NCBI RefSeq assembly: GCF_014839835.1
Contig: NC_071621.1
Location: 17,571,402 to 17,635,401, forward strand
Source: Dryobates pubescens
Lineage: Eukaryota; Chordata; Aves; Piciformes; Picidae
DNA: 64,000 nt
Reading direction: 5' to 3'
The translations under genes were made by a program, and so were the position numbers. Under the pieces are notes generated by a model that did not search any database, was not told the origin of the DNA, and saw only the letters and a list, made by a program, of their open reading frames with translations. Each line of letters opens with the position of its first letter. Within the stretch, counting starts at the first letter, position 1. Positions 22,166 to 35,200 of the stretch are shown piece after piece.

Positions 22166-22570
22166 CAACCCCAGCCTGGAGGGGTGGGAAGGGACCCCTG
22201 GAGCCCACCCAGGCCAGCAGGGCACCCCCAGCAGCTTGCCCCAGGGGGCACCATGGTACCAGGGGGGGTTGGAAGCTCTCCACAACCTCTCTGGGCAGCC
22301 TGTTCCAGGCCACTCCAGCAGCCTCACCCCAAGCAAGTTGCTCCTGCTGGCACCTCCTGGGTGCCCTTTGGTGCCCTTTTGTGCCCCTTGCCCCAGGGCA
22401 CCCCTCAGCAGATGCCAGCCCCCAGCCTCTTCCCCCCCCCCAGCCCTGCAGCTGTGGCCTCCCCAGGGCAGAGCAGAGGGGCAGCACAACCTCCCTGCCC
22501 CTGCTGCTGCCCACACTCTGCTCCATGCCCCCCCAGGGCACCTTTGGCATCTCCCCAGGGCACCTTGCTG
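22165..22570 (-). mobile_element. CR1 LINE, antisense 3' fragment
   Basis: gggtgggaagggacccctgg, ctctccacaacctctctggg and ctgctgcccacactctgctc are reverse complements of CR1 landmarks in order. Confidence 0.85.
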
Positions 22571-22599
22571 GCTGCTGGGCACCTCCTTGTGCCCACCCC

Positions 22600-22890
22600 C
22601 AGCACCCCCAGGCCCTGTGCCCAGTGGACCCCAGCACCCCCAGGCTCTGTGCTCAGCATTGCTGGAGCTGCTTTATTGCAGAAGACAAAACACTTTGCTG
22701 GGGGTGGGCACTGCTGGCAGTGGGCACTGCTGGCAGTGGGCACTGCTGGGTGCCCAGCAGCAGCACAAAGCTTTGGGGACCCCCAGCCTGGCAGCCTGCA
22801 GACCCCCCAGGCTGGGTGTGGGTGGCCTGAGGCAGGTTGCAGCCTTTGGCCTGGCCCTGGGCACCCCTCAGCAGATACCAGCCTCAGCCC
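22600..22890 (-). repeat. Dispersed repeat with poly(A) signal, copy 1
   Basis: Its reverse complement aligns with 43235-43500, including ccccaaagctttg, a short cagtgcccac tandem, and tctgcaataaagcagctcc. The family is not recognised. Confidence 0.6.
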
Positions 22891-23199
22891 CTTGCCCCCC
22901 ACAGCTCCCTGAGCTCTTGCTGAGCATTGCTCAGATCCCCTCTGGGGCTGTCCTGCTCCAGCCTCAAGGGAGGGCCTGCAGCCATGGTTGGGTGAGGAAC
23001 AGGTCCATGGTTGGGTGAGGAGCAGGACCCTGCCCAGGGTCTCTCTGCTGCTTCCTCACTTCAGGTGTGGAGCTCGAGGGAGCAGCTGAAGCCCAGGAGG
23101 ATCTCAGGTGGCCTCCAAGTGTGGCTGCAGAGCAGGAGAGGACCTCCTGCGGTCTCAGCCTCCTGCCCTCTCTCCTCTGTCCTGGCAGCCTAGGGCACC

Positions 23200-23277
23200 A
23201 TGAGGACCTCTCTGGAGGGCAGCTGCCCAGAGCCAGCCCAGAGGAAGCTCTGCAGGAGTCCCTTCCTCAGCATCAAG
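23200..23277 (+). CDS. SLCO2B1: SLCO2B1 start exon
   Basis: Encodes the cytoplasmic N-terminus, MRTSLEGSC to FLSIK (26 aa), and ends in AAG before GTAGTG. The ATG context is CACCATGA. The join FLSIK-FFVCCH matches the pre-TM1 pattern of the family (human NIKLFVLCH). An acceptor CAG at 23186-23188 implies an upstream 5'UTR exon. The tail is shorter than human by about 20 residues. Confidence 0.82.
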
Positions 23278-26200
23278 GTAGTGTCTTCTCCTGCCTCTTC
23301 CTGGGGACACCTGGGGTCGTGCCCTGGTGGGGGGAAGCAGCTGAGAGCTCTGCAGGGGCTCTGGTGGCATCTTGGAGGTTTCCCAGGGGGGGGTCCTCAG
23401 GTCAGGACTTTGAGGTCTACCTCCAGAGGAGGGCAAAGAGGGTGAGGAGAGAGGTCTGGAGAGGTTGGGAGGGACCTGGGAAAGAAGAGGCTGAGGGTGG
23501 AGGCTAAGTGTTGCTCCAGCACTGCTCCAGCCCCACCTCCCCATGGACCTCAGCACCACCACCCCATGGCCCTCAGCACCACCTCCCCACAGCCCTCAGC
23601 ACCACAGCTCCAGGGCTTGGCAACCCCTCCAGCCATGGGGACTCCCCCACTGCCCTGGGCAGCCTGCCACAGGCCTGGGCACCCCTCAAGGGGCACCAAT
23701 TGTTCCTCAGGGCCAAGCTCAACCTCCCCTGGCACTACCTGAGGCCATCTCCTCCTGTCCCAGCACTCAGGAGCAGACCCTGACCTCCAGAGCCCAGCCT
23801 GGAGGGGTGGGAAGTGACCTCTGGAGCCCACCCAGGCCAGGGGCACCCCCAGCAGCTTGCCCAGGGGCACCATGGCCAGGGGGAGTTGGAAGCTCTCCAC
23901 CACCTCTCTTAGCAGCCTGCTCCAGGCCTCTCCAGCAGCCTCACCCCAAGCAAGTTGCTCCTGCTGGCACCTCCTGGCTGCCTCTTGCTGCCCCTTGCTG
24001 CCCCTTGCTCCTGGGTAGATGCCAGCCCCAGGCTCTTGCCCCCCACAGCTGCTTGAGCTCTTGAGAGCCATTCAAGGTTCCAGGGGGGGTTGGCCTTGGT
24101 AGGCTCTGGAGGTCTCTTCCAACCCAATCCATTGCAGGGTTCCTGCAGCACCAGGTGTGGAAACCTGGAATTGGTTGAAGGGACCTTCAGAGCCCACCCA
24201 GACCAACCCCCTGGAACCTGGGATGGGTTGGGTTAGGTTGGGTTGGAAAGGACCTCCAGAGCCCACCCAGACCAGCTGCCCTGGAACCTAGGTTGAATTG
24301 GGTTGAGTTGGATTGGGTTGGGTTGAGTTAGTTTGGGTTAGATTGTGTTGAGTTATTTTGGGTTGGATTGGGCTGGGTTGAAAGGGACCTCCAGAGCCCA
24401 TCCAGGCCAACCCCCTTGGAATTTGGGATGGGTTAGGTTGGGTTAGATTGGGTTAGGTTTGGTTGGTCTAGGCTGGATTGGGTTGAGTTAGTTTGGTTTG
24501 AGTTGGGTTGAGTTGGGTTTGGTTGGATTGGGTTGGATTTGGTTGGGTTTGTGTGGGTTGAGTGGAGCTGAGTTGGGTTGGGTTGGATTTGGTTGGTTTG
24601 GACTGGGTTGAGTTGAATTGGATTGGGTTGGAAGGGACCTCCATAGCCCACCCAGGCCACCCCCCCTGGAACCTAGGATGTGTTGGGTTAGGTTGTGTTG
24701 AGTTGTGTTGTGTTGTGTTGGGTTGAGTTGGGTTGGGTTTGGTTGGGTTGGGTTGAATTGGGTTGGGTTGAATTAGGTTGGGTTGGGTTAGGTTGAGTTG
24801 GGTCGGGTTAGATTAGGTTGGGTTTGGTTGGGTTGAGTTGGGTTTGGTTGGGTTGGATTGAGTTGAGTTGGGTTTGGTTGGGTTGGATTGAGTTGAGTTG
24901 GGTTTGGTTGGGTTGGATTGAGTTGAGTTGGGTTTGGTTGGGTTGGATTGAGTTGAGTTGGGTTTGGTTGGGTTGGATTGAGTTGGGTTGGGTTTGGTTG
25001 GATTGAGTTGGGTTGGGTTTGGTTGGATTGAGTTAGGTTAGGTTGGGTTGAGTTGGATTGGGTTGGGTTAGGGTTGAGTTGGATTGGGTTGGATTGGGTT
25101 GGGTTGGGTTGAGTTGGGTTTGGTTGGATTGAGTTGAGTTCAGTTGAGAAGAGTTGGATTGGATTGGGTTGGGTTGGATTGGGTTGGGTTAGGTTGGGTT
25201 TGGGTTGAGTTGGATTGGGTTGGATTGGGTTGGGTTGGGTTGAGTTGGGTTGGGTTAGGTTGGGTTTGGATTGAGTTGGATTGGGTTGGATTGGGTTGGG
25301 TTGGGTTGAGTTGGGTTTGGTTGGGTTGGGTTGAGTTTGGTTGGATTGAGTTGAGTTGGGTTTGATTGGATTGAGTTGAGTTGAGTTGGGTTTGGTTGGG
25401 TTGGGTTGAGTTGGTTTGAGTTGAGTTGGGTTGAGTTGGGTTGAGTTGGGTTGGTTGGGATGTGTTGAGTTAAGTTGGGTTGGTTGAGTTGAGTTGAGTT
25501 TGGTTTTGTTGAGTTGGGTTGGGTTAGGTTGGATTAGATTAGGTTGGCTTGGGTTTGGTTGGGTTGGGTTGAGTTGGGTTGGGTTTGAGTGGGTTGAGTT
25601 GAGTTGAGTTGGGTTTGGTTGGGTTTGGTTGGGATGGGTTGAGTTAAGTTGGGTTGGTTGAGTTGAGTTGAGTTTGGTTGTGTTGAGTTGGGTTGGGTTA
25701 GGTTGGATTAGATTAGGTTGGCTTGTCTTGGGTTGGGTTGGGTTGAGTTGGGTTGGATTAGGTTGGATTAGATTAGGTTGGCTTGGGTTTGGTTGGGTTG
25801 GGTTGAGTTTGGTTGGGTTGAGTTCGGTTGGATTAGGTTGGATTAGATTAGGTTGGCTTGGGTTTGGTTGGCTTGGGTTGAGTTGGGTTGGGTTTGGTTG
25901 GGATGGGTTGAGTTAAGTTGGGTTGGTTGAGTTGAGTTTGGTTGTGTTGAGTTGGGTTGGGTTAGGTTGGATTAGATTAGGTTGGCTTGGCTTGGGTTGG
26001 GTTGGGTTGAGTTTGGTTGGGTTGAGTTCGGTTGGATTAGGTTGGATTAGATTAGGTTGAGTTGGGTTGGGTTTGAGTAGGTTGAGTTGGGTTTGGTTGG
26101 GTTGAGTTTGGTTGGATTAGGTTGGATTAGATTAGGTTAGCTTGGGTTTGGTTGGGTTGGGTTGGGTTTGAGTGGGTTGAGTTGGGTTTGGTTGGGTTGA

Positions 26201-29200
26201 GTTTGGTTGGATTAGGTTGGATTAGATTAGGTTAGCTTGGGTTTGGTTGGGTTGGGATGAGTTGGGTTGGGGTTGAGTGGGTTGAGTTGGGTTTGGTTGG
26301 GTTGAGTTGAGTTTGGTTGGGTCAGGTTAGGTTGGGTTGGATGGGGTTGGATGGGGTTGGGTGGGACCTCCTTGGGTGCCCTCATTGGACGCCTCTCTCC
26401 CTGCCCTGGCAGTTCTTTGTCTGCTGCCACGGGGTCCTGCAGCTGTGCCAGCTGCTGGTCTCAGCCTACCTGAAGAGCTCCATCTCCACCATCGAGCGGC
26501 GCTACGGGCTCTCCAGCCAGACCTCGGGGCTCCTGGCCTCCTTCAACGAGGTGCCCCCCGGCCCCCTCCCGCCCTGGGCCCTGCCGGAGGCCCCCTGCTG
26601 GCCTCTCCCGGGGTGCCAGCCGCAGGCCTGTGCCCCGCTGCAGGTGGGCAACACCCTGCTGATCGTCTTCGTCAGCTACCTGGGCAGCCGCCTGCACCGG
26701 CCCCGCGCCATTGGCGCCGGAGCCCTCCTGGTCTCCCTGGCCGGCTTCCTGATGGCTCTGCCACACTTCCTGGCTGGGCCCTACCAGTATGACCGCTCCA
26801 GCCCCAGTAGGTGCCCTGGGGGCTGCGCTGGGCGGGGGCAGGAGGGAGCCAAGGAGCGTGGGAGGTGGTTTGGGGGGCACAGAAACGACGCTGAGGAGGC
26901 TGGGAGGTGGTTTGGGGTGGCAGGAGAGACCCTCGGGAGGGTGGGAGGTGGTTTGGGGTGGCAGGAGAGACCCTCAAGAGGGTGGGAGGTAGTTTGGGGG
27001 TCACAGAAAGGACATTGAGGAGAGTGGAAGGTGCTTTGGGGTGGCAGGAGGGACCCTCACGAGGGTGGGAGGTGGTTTGGGGTGGCAGGAGGGACCCTCA
27101 AGAGGGTGGGAGGTAGTTTGGGGGTCACAGAAAGGACATTGAGGAGAGTGGAAGGTGCTTTGGGGTGGCAGGAGGGACCCTCACGAGGGTGGGAGGTGGT
27201 TTGGGGTGGCAGGAGGGACCCTCGGGAGGGTGGGAGGTGGTTTGGGGTGGCAGGAGGGACCCTCAAGAGGGTGGGAGGTGGTTTGGGGTGGCAGGAGGGA
27301 CCCTCAAGAGGGTGGGAGGTGGTTTGGGGTGGCAGGAGGGACCCTCGGGAGGGTGGGAGGTGGTTTGGGGTGGCAGGAGGGACCCTCGGGAGGGTGGGAG
27401 GTGGTTTGGGGTGGCAGGAGGGACCCTCAGGAGGGTGGGAGGTAGTTTGGGGGTCACAGAAAGGACATTGAGGAGAGTGGAAGGTGCTTTGGGGTGGCAG
27501 GAGGGACCCTCAAGAGGGTGGGAGGTGGTTTGGGGTGGCAGGAGGGACCCTCGGGAGGGTGGGAGATAATTTGGGGATCCCCTCCTGGGCACAGAGAGCT
27601 CAAGGCTTCAGCAGTGCTTCCCTGGTTGCCTCCCCAGGTGCCTGCTGATGCCCTGGGGGGCACAGAGGGCTCGGGGCTGGGTCCCCCCCTGGGCACAGAG
27701 GGCTCAGGGCTGGGTGCCCCCCCGGGTGCCTGTCCAGGTGCCCGCCGGTGCCCGCAGGCAGCTCTGCCCCTCGATCCCCACAGGCTCCTTCAGCAACGCC
27801 ACCGACCTGTGCCAGCCGGAGGTGCCAGGGGCCTGGGGCAACCTGAGCGGCGCCGCCTGTGCCCCCCAGGCTGCCCGGCAGAACCGGGAGGTGCTGCTGG
27901 TGATGTTCCTGGCACAGGCGCTGCTGGGCCTCGGGGGGGTGCCCATCCAGCCCTTCGGCATCTCCTACATCGACGACTTCGCCAGCCGCAGGAACTCTCC
28001 CCTCTACCTGGGTAGGGCTGGGCAGCGCCCGGCAGCGGCGGCAGGGCACAGCCGGGCGGGGGGCGAGGGCCGGGAGCGGCCCCGCGGAGGGGCAGGATCC
28101 TGCCGGGGGTCTGCTGCTCCCAGCTGGGCTGGGAAGGGTCCCGCAGAGAGCTTCGGGCTGGCCAGGGGGCTGCAGGGGGAGGAGAAGGGCCTGGGTCCTC
28201 CCCCCCGCCCCCGGCTGTCTTCCTCCTAGCTGAGCCCCCCCCGGCTGTCCCCTCTCTGCTGTCCCCCCCCGGCTGACCCCCGCCGTGGCTGAGCCCCCCC
28301 CGGCTGTCCCCTCTCTGCTGTCTCCCCCCGGCTGACCCCCGCCGTGGCTGAGCCCCCCCCGGCTGTCCCCTCTCTGCTGTCTCCCCCCGGCTGACCCCCG
28401 CCGTGGCTGAGCCCCCCCCGGCTGTCCCCTCTCTGCTGTCTCCCCCCGGCTGACCCCCGCCGTGGCTGAGCCCCCCCCGGCTGTCCCCTCTCTGCTGTCT
28501 CCCCCCGGCTGACCCCCGCCGTGGCTGAGCCCCCCCCGGCTGTCCCCTCTCTGCTGTCTCCCCCCGGCTGACCCCCGCCGTGGCTGTGCCCCCCCCGGCT
28601 GTCCCCTCTCTGCTGTCCCCCCCCGGCTGACCCCCGCCGTGGCTGAGACCCCCCCGGCTGTCCCCTCTCTGCTGTCCCCCCCCGGCTGACCCCCGCCGTG
28701 GCTGAGCCCCCCCCGGCTGTCCCCTCTCTGCTGTCCCCCCCCGGCTGATCTCCGCCGTGGCTGAGACCCCCCCGGCTGACCCCCACCGTGGCTGAGACCC
28801 CCCCGGCTGTCCCCTCTCTGCTGTCCCCCCCCGGCTGACCCCCGCCGTGGCTGAGCCCCCCCCGGCTGTCCCCTCTCTGCTGTCCCCCCCCGGCTGATCT
28901 CCGCCGTGGCTGAGACCCCCCCGGCTGACCCCCACCGTGGCTGAGACCCCCCCGGCTGTCCCCTCTCTGCTGTCTCCCCCCGGCTGATCTCCGCCGTGGC
29001 TGAGCCCCCCCCGGCTGTCCCCTCTCTGCTGTCCCCCCCCGGCTGACCCCCGCCGTGGCTGAGCCCCCCCGGCTGTCCCCTCTCTGCTGTCTCCCCCCGG
29101 CTGACCCCCGCCGTGGCTGAGCCCCCCCCGGCTGTCCCCTCTCTGCTGTCCCCCCCGGCTGTCCCCTCTCTGCTGTCCCCCCCGGCTGTCCCCTCTCTGC

Positions 29201-32200
29201 TGTCTCCCCCGGCTGACCCCCGCCGTGGCTGAGCCCCCCCCGGCTGACCCCCACCGTGGCTGAGCCCCCCCCCCCCGGCTCTCCCCCTCTCTTCTGTCTC
29301 CTCTCTGCTGTCCCCCCCTGGCTGTTCCCCCTGGCTGAGCCCCTGTGGCTGTCCCCCCCCTTACTGAGCCACCCACCCCCCCCGACTGACCCTCCCCTCA
29401 CTGAATCCCTCCCGGCTGTCTCCCCCCGTGGCTCTCCCCCTCTCTTCTGTCCCCTTTCTGCTGTCCCCCCCTGCAGTTCCCCCCTGTGGCTGAGCCCCCC
29501 CATGCTGAGCCCCCTCCCCCGCTGTGTCCCCCCCCCCGCAGGGATCCTGTTCTCGGTGACCGTGCTGGGCCCGGGGGTCGCCTTCCTGCTGGGCTCGGCC
29601 ACGCTGCGCCTCTACGTGGACCTGGACAAGGTCCCCGCAGGTCAGGGCAGCTCCGGGGGGGTCCCTGAGGGGCTCTTGGGGGGGGTCCAGAGCAGCTGCT
29701 GGGGGTCCTGGGCAGCTGCTGGGGGTCTTCGGGAGCTGCTGGGGGTCCTGTGGATCTGTTAGGGGTCCTGGGGAGCTGCTGTGGGGTCCTGGGGAGCTGC
29801 TGGGGGTCTTCGGGAGCTGCTGGGGGTCCTGTGGATCTGTTAGGGGTCCTGGGGAGCTGCTGGGGCCCCTGGGGAGCTGCTGGGGGTCCTGGGGTGTTGT
29901 TGGGAGTCCTGGATAGCTCTGGGTGGCCTCTGGGCATCTCCCGAGGGTCCTGGGGAGCTGTTGTGGGTCCTGAAGAGATGCTGTGGGGCCCTGGGGAGCT
30001 GTTGGGGGTCCTGGTGAGCTGCTGGGGGTCCTGGGGAGCTGCTGGGGCTCCTGGTGAGTTGCTGGGGGTCCTGGGGAGCTGCTGGGGCTCCTGGTGAGCT
30101 GCTGGGGGTCCTGGGGAGCTGCTGGGGCCCCTGGGGTGTTGTTGGGGCCCCTGGTGAGCTGCTGGGGGTCCTGGGCAGCTGCTGGGGCCCCTGGGGAGCT
30201 GCTGGGGGTCCTGGGGTGTTGTTGGGGCCCCTGGGGAGCTGCTGGGGCCCCTGCGGAGCTGCTGGGGGTCCTGGGCAGCTGCTGGGGGTCCTGGGGTGTT
30301 GTTGGGGCCCCTGGGGAGCTGCTGGGGCCCCTGGGGAGCTGCTGGGGCTCCTGGGCAGCTGCTGGGGGTCCTGGGGTGTTGTTGGGGCCCCTGGGGAGCT
30401 GCTGGGGCCCCTGGGGAGCTGCTGGGGCTCCTGGGCAGCTGCTGGGGGTCCTGGGCAGCTGCTGGGGGTCCTGGGGTGTTGTTGGGGCCCCTGGGGAGCT
30501 GCTGGGGCTCCTGGGCAGCTGCTGGGGGTCCTGGGCAGCTGCTGGGGGTCCTGTGGCAGGCTGCCCCGGGCACAGCGGTGGAGCCCCCCTGGCTGGGGGG
30601 GGTCTCCAAGGCCGGGAGCTGCGGTGCTGAGGGCCATGGGGGGGTGGTGCTGGGGCCGTGCTTGGCCTCTCCCGTGCCCCTCCGCAGGGGGTGCCAAGGC
30701 TGCCGAGCCCCCAGCGGCGCCGGGGCGGGGGGCAGCGGGGAGGCTGTGCCCGGCTCTGCCCCCCGGCAGCTCCTCGCCCGTGCCCCGCAGGCCAGGTGCG
30801 GCTGAGCAGCCAGGACCCTCGCTGGGTCGGTGCCTGGTGGCTGGGCTTCCTGGTGGCTGCCAGCCTGGTGGCCCTGGCGGCGCTGCCCTACTTCTTCTTC
30901 CCCAGGGAGATGCCCAGAGAGGTAGGAGAGAGCTCCTCTGGGGGCGGGGGAGAGGGGCCAGGGGCCAGGGCAGGACCGCACAGGGCACCCAAGGGGGCGG
31001 CACACGGGGGGGCAGCAAACAGGGGGGCAGCACCAGGGTGCCAGCTTCCACTCAGGGTGGAAGCACCCAGGAGGGCAGCACCCAAGGGAGCAGCACCCAG
31101 GGGGGCAGGACTCAGGGTGGCAGCACTCAGTGGGGCAGCACTCAGTGGGGCAGCACCCAGGGGGGCAGCACCCAGGGGGGCAGCAGCCAGGGGGGCACTG
31201 GCAGGTCCCTTTCCGCCCGTGCAAGGGTTGCTTGGCACTCCAGGGTGGGTGAGGGCGCTGAGAGCCTCCTGCTTGTCCCCAGGAGCTGTGTGGGAAGGAG
31301 GAGGAGGAGGAGAGGAAGAGAGAGGAAGATGTCCTGAGCCAGCTCCGGATGGGAGCTGAGCACCTGCAGGGCCTCTCCCTGGCCCAGTTCCTCAAACGTG
31401 AGTGGGGACAGGGAGAGGGGAGGGGGGCAGGGGACAGGGGCAGGGGGGACAGGGGGGCAGGAGGAGCAGCCCTTGAGCCCCAGCTGGCTGCAAGCTGCTC
31501 TCAGGGAGCTGCAGAGAGCCACAAGGTCTCCCCTCAGCCTCCTCTGCTGCAGCCTCAACCCCCCCAGCTCCCTCAGCTGCTCCTCACAACTTCTCCACAG
31601 CCTTCTCCTCCTCCCCCAGACCCAAGGCTGGTGCTGGGCTCCCAGTGGGCACAGCCTCAGCTCCTCTGCCTGGCAGCTTTCCTGGCGGGGCTGCTGCCAA
31701 GCTAAGCCCCAGGGGAGAGCTGGGAAGGTCTTGGCTGAGTTAATCGCTGGGGTTGGGTTCTCAGGGAACTTCCAGGCAGGAAAAAAAGGTGGGGAAGGGG
31801 CTGGAGGAGGAGGGAAGGGGCTGGAGAAGGAGGGAAGGGGCTGGAGAAGGAGGGAAGGGGCTGGAGGAGGAGGGGAAGGGGCTGGAGAAGGAGGGAAGGG
31901 GCTGGAGAAGGAGGGAAGGGGCTGGAGGAGGAGGGAAGGGGCTGGAGAAGGAGGGAAGGGGCTGGAGGAGGAGGGAAGGGGCTGGAAGAGGAGGGGAAGG
32001 GGCTGGAGGAGGAGGGAAGGGGCTGGAGGAGGAGGGAAGGGGCTGGAGGAGGAGGGAAGGGGCTGGAGGAGGAGGGGAAGGGGCTGGAGGAGGAGGGGAA
32101 GGGGCTGGAGGAAGAGGGAAGGGGCTGGAAGAGGAGGGGAAGGGGCTGGAGGAGGAGAGAAGGGTCCCCACCCCCCCGGGCAGGAGGAGCAGACAGGGAG

Positions 32201-35200
32201 CAGCCCAAGGCCACCCGGGTCCCAGGATTCCTCCCAGCCCTGTGCCCTCCCAGCCCTGTGCCCTCCCAGCCCTGTGCCCTCCCTGCTGTGGTTCTCCTTC
32301 CTCCCGGCAGCTCCAGGCTCTGCGGCCAGCCCCAGCCTGGCTCCCGGCCCCCATTGTCTGCTCAGCTCCCCTGGGCTCCGGGAGGCTTCCTGCTGCCCCT
32401 GCCCCAGCCCCAGCCCCTTCCTGCCCTCTGAGCCTTGGAGAAGCTTTCCCTGTCCTGCAGGATGAGTCCTCGGGATGGTGCTGAGCTCCCAGGGCTGTGC
32501 TGAGCTCCCAGAGCTGTGCTGAGCTCCCAGGGCTGGTGCTGAGCTCCCAGGGCTGTGCTGAGCTCCCAGGGCTGGTGCTGAGCTCCCAGGGCTGGTGCTG
32601 AGCTCCCAGGGCTGTGCTGAGCTCCCAGGGCTGGTGCTGAGCTCCCAGACCTGTGCTGAGCTCCCAGGGCTGGTGCTGAGCTCCCAGGGCTGTGCTGAGC
32701 TCCCAGGGCTGTGCTGAGCTCCCAGGGCTGGTGCTGAGCAGCCAGGATGAGCTCTGGCACATCCCTGGCACTGCCTCCCAGCCCTGCCCAGGCTCCCTGC
32801 GTCCCCCTGGCACATCCCTGGCACTGCCTCCCAGCCCTGCCCAGCCTCCCTGGTTCCCCTGGCACAGCCCTGGCACTGCCTCCCAGCCCTGCCCAGCCTC
32901 CCTGCATCCCCCTGGCACATCCCTGGCACTGCCTCCCAGCCCTGCCCAGCCTCCCTGCGTCCCCCTGGCACATCCCTGGCACTGCCTCCCAGCCCTGCCC
33001 AGCCTCCCTGCATCCCCCTGGCACATCCCTGGCACTGCCTCCCAGCCCTGCCCAGCCTCCCTGTGTCCCCCTGGCACATCCCTGGCATCTCCCCTGCCCC
33101 TCTGAGCCTTCCTCCAAGTCATCAGAGGCTGCCCCAGGCTGGTGCCAGCCTTGCCCCTCCCCGGGTAGCCCTGAGGGCTGTGCCCAGCGGTGCCAGCCGG
33201 GTTGTTTGCCCTCTCTCTCCCCCTGGCAGGCTTCCCCCGGGTGCTGCTGCGGACCCTCCGTGCCCCTCTCTTCCTGCTGGTGGTGCTGGCACAGGTCAGC
33301 CTCAGTGCCATGGTGGCAGGGCTGGCAACCTTCATGGGCAAGTTCCTGGAGAGGCAGTTCTCAGTCACTGCCTCCCTGGCAAACGTGGTCATAGGTAAGT
33401 GGTGCCCACCAGGCTTGGCAGCACCCCCTCCAGGTGCCCTCTGCCCCATCCTGGAGGTGCCCACCTTGAGGGGCCCTCTGAGCCTGCCCCCTGGAGGTGC
33501 CCCCTCTGGAGCTACCCCTTATGAGGTGCCCCCCCTGGAGATGCCCACCTTGAGGTGCCCTCTGAGCTTGCCCCCTGGAGGTGCCCCCTCTGGAGCTACC
33601 CCTTTGGAGATGCCCTCCTTGGAGATGCCCCCCCCCAGAGATGCCCACCTTGAGGGGCCCTCTGAGCCTGCCCCCTGGAGGTGCCCCCTCTGGAGCTACC
33701 CCTTATGAGGTGCCCCCCTGGAGATGCCCACCTTGAGGTGCCCTCTGAGCCTGTCCCCTGGAGGTGCCCCCTCTGGAGCTACCCACTTGGAGCTGCCCCT
33801 CCTGGAGGTGCTCCCCAGGAGCTGCCCCCCCCCGGAAGGGACCTCAGAGGTGCCAGTTGGTCCCAGTGCCAACCTCTGCCCGGGGCAGGGACACCTCCAC
33901 CAGCCCAGGCTGCCCCACAGGGCCTCATCCGGCCTGGCCCTGAGCACCCCCAGGCTGGCACCGCCTCGGTGCTGGCGGCCTGCAGGACCCCAGGCAGCAG
34001 CCCCCTGGGCCTTGGCTGTGCCCTGGCTGCTGCCAGCTGAGGCCCTGCCCTCTCCTCCCCCTCCCACCCTGCCCTCCCTCCCCTCCCCATTCTTCCCCCT
34101 CTGCCCTCCCCTCCCCCTCTGCCCTCCCCTCCCCCTCTGCCCTCCCCTCCTCTGCCCTCTCCTCCCCTCCCCTTCCCCTCTCCTCCCCTCCCCATTCTTC
34201 CCCCTCTGCCCTCCCCTCCCCTCCCCCCTGCCCTCCCCTCCCCCTCTGCCCTCCCCTCCCCCTCTGCCCTCCCCTCCTCTGCCCTCTCCTCCCCTCCCCT
34301 CCCCCTCTGCCCTCCCCTCCCCTCCCCCTCTGCCCTCCCCTCCTCTCCCCTCTCCTCCCCTCCCCTCCCCCTCTGCCCTCCCCTCCCCCTCTGCCCTCCC
34401 CTCCTCTGCCCTCTCCTCCCCTCCCCTTCCCCTCTCCTCCCCTCCCCATTCTTCCCCCTCTGCCCTCCCCTCCCCTCCCCCCTGCCCTCCCCTCCCCCTC
34501 TGCCCTCCCCTCCCCCTCTACCCTCCCCTCCTCTGCCCTCTTCTCCCCCTCCCCCTCTGCCCTCCCCTCCTCTGTCCTCTCTTCTCCCTCCCCCCCGTCC
34601 CCCCCTCCCCTCCCCCTCTGCCCTCCCCTCCTTTCCCCTCTCCTCCCCTCCCCCCTCGCCCCTGCCCTCCCCTGCCCTCCCCCCCCTGCCCAGGTGCTGT
34701 GAACATCCCCGGGGCCATGGTTGGCATCGTGCTGGGCGGTGCCATCCTGCGCCGCTTCCGCCTGTCCCTGAGGCAGTGCAGTGCCCTCTGTGTCCTGGGC
34801 ACCTTCCTCTGCCTGCTGCTGGCCTTCCCCCTCCTCTTCCTCGGCTGCCCCACCCAGGAGGTCGCCGGAGTCACCGACAGCCGCAGGTACCCGGGGCGGA
34901 GGGGCGGTGCCAGGCCTGTGCCAGGGGTGCCCAGGGAGCCTGGGCAGAGCTGGGGAGGAAATTCCTCCCCTGGAGGCTGAGAGGAGGGTGCCCAGAGGAG
35001 GCTCTGAGCCCGGAGGTGCTCAGTGCCAGGCTGGATGAGACCCTGGGGCAGCCTGGGCTGGGGGAGGTGTCCCTGCCCCTGACACAGGTTGGCACTGGAT
35101 GGCCTTTGAGGTCCCTTCCCACCTAGCTCAGCCCAGCTCAGCCCAGCCCAGCCCAGCCCTGTCCAGCCCCTCCTGGGGGTCCCAGGGTGGTCTCCCCCCA

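Noticed and set aside
22600-22890. Solo LTR reading of the AATAAA repeat
   Set aside because: No TG..CA ends, target-site duplication or internal viral part was seen. Left as an unclassified repeat.
24680-26340. Interstitial telomere (TTAGGG) tract
   Set aside because: The dominant unit is GGTTG/GAGTT. GGGTTAGGG occurs only sporadically.
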